Shown piece by piece: positions 12,417 through 12,427 of a stretch of 12,427 nucleotides of DNA; position 1 is the first letter of the stretch; each line of letters opens with the position of its first letter. Under the pieces are notes generated by a model. The model was given only the letters and a program-made list of their open reading frames with translations. It searched no databases and was not told where the DNA came from. Source of the DNA: Ruminococcus sp. UBA1780 (GTDB taxonomy: Bacteria; Bacillota; Clostridia; Oscillospirales; Ruminococcaceae); NCBI GenBank assembly GCA_002315235.1, contig DCGK01000127.1, forward strand, positions 1 to 12,427, given 5' to 3'. The position numbers and the translations under genes were made by a program.

Positions 12417-12427
12417 ATTATCAGGGT

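Noticed and set aside
1..12427. Search for a defence system, prophage, insertion sequence, CRISPR array, tRNA or rRNA
   Set aside because: Every large + strand frame fits a metabolic, transport or redox family, and the gaps hold only promoters and hairpins. I see no transposase, integrase, terminal repeats, repeat-spacer pattern or tRNA-like fold.

Overview
The window looks like chromosome of an anaerobic, fibre-degrading member of the Bacillota (Clostridia), most likely a Ruminococcus close to R. flavefaciens or R. albus. Four things point there: a secreted glycosidase ending in a type I dockerin behind a Thr/Pro linker, a GH3 glucosidase with swapped domain order as known from R. albus, strong Gram-positive ribosome binding sites, and sigma-A type promoters. 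This assignment rests on gene content only. All seven genes lie on the + strand, and I see no mobile element, CRISPR array, tRNA or rRNA.

Region 1 (103-2919) is a two-gene potassium uptake operon, trkA-trkH. Only about 100 bases upstream are visible and no clear promoter is there. Region 2 (2925-6122) starts five bases after the trkH stop with a near-consensus promoter. It carries one 1000-residue lipoprotein: an N-terminal beta-propeller-like half, an extremely acidic insert and a C-terminal ABC-type solute-binding half. No permease or ATPase gene is next to it. It ends at a strong intrinsic terminator.

Region 3 (6148-9710) starts with a second near-consensus promoter followed by LacI-type operator-like palindromes. 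It encodes a cytoplasmic GH3 beta-glucosidase-type enzyme, a 66-residue protein related to the catalytic subunit of ferredoxin:thioredoxin reductase, and a thioredoxin, and ends at a strong terminator. No terminator separates these three genes, so they may share transcripts. Region 4 (9790-12153) has a third promoter, a leader with two overlapping inverted repeats, and a secreted GH30-type glycanase with a discoidin-like carbohydrate-binding module and a dockerin. The last 270 bases hold no gene but are packed with four hairpins.

A likely division of labour follows. The dockerin enzyme cuts plant polysaccharide outside the cell, probably bound to a scaffoldin. The lipoprotein may bind oligosaccharides at the surface, and the GH3 enzyme splits imported oligosaccharides inside. 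The FTR-like protein and thioredoxin suggest a ferredoxin-driven thiol reduction pathway suited to a strict anaerobe. The Trk genes are housekeeping. The most unusual points are the compact FTR-like protein with a shifted cysteine pair beside thioredoxin, the acidic insert in the lipoprotein, and the switch-like palindromes in the GH3 and GH30 leaders. I did not find a clearly new multi-gene system.
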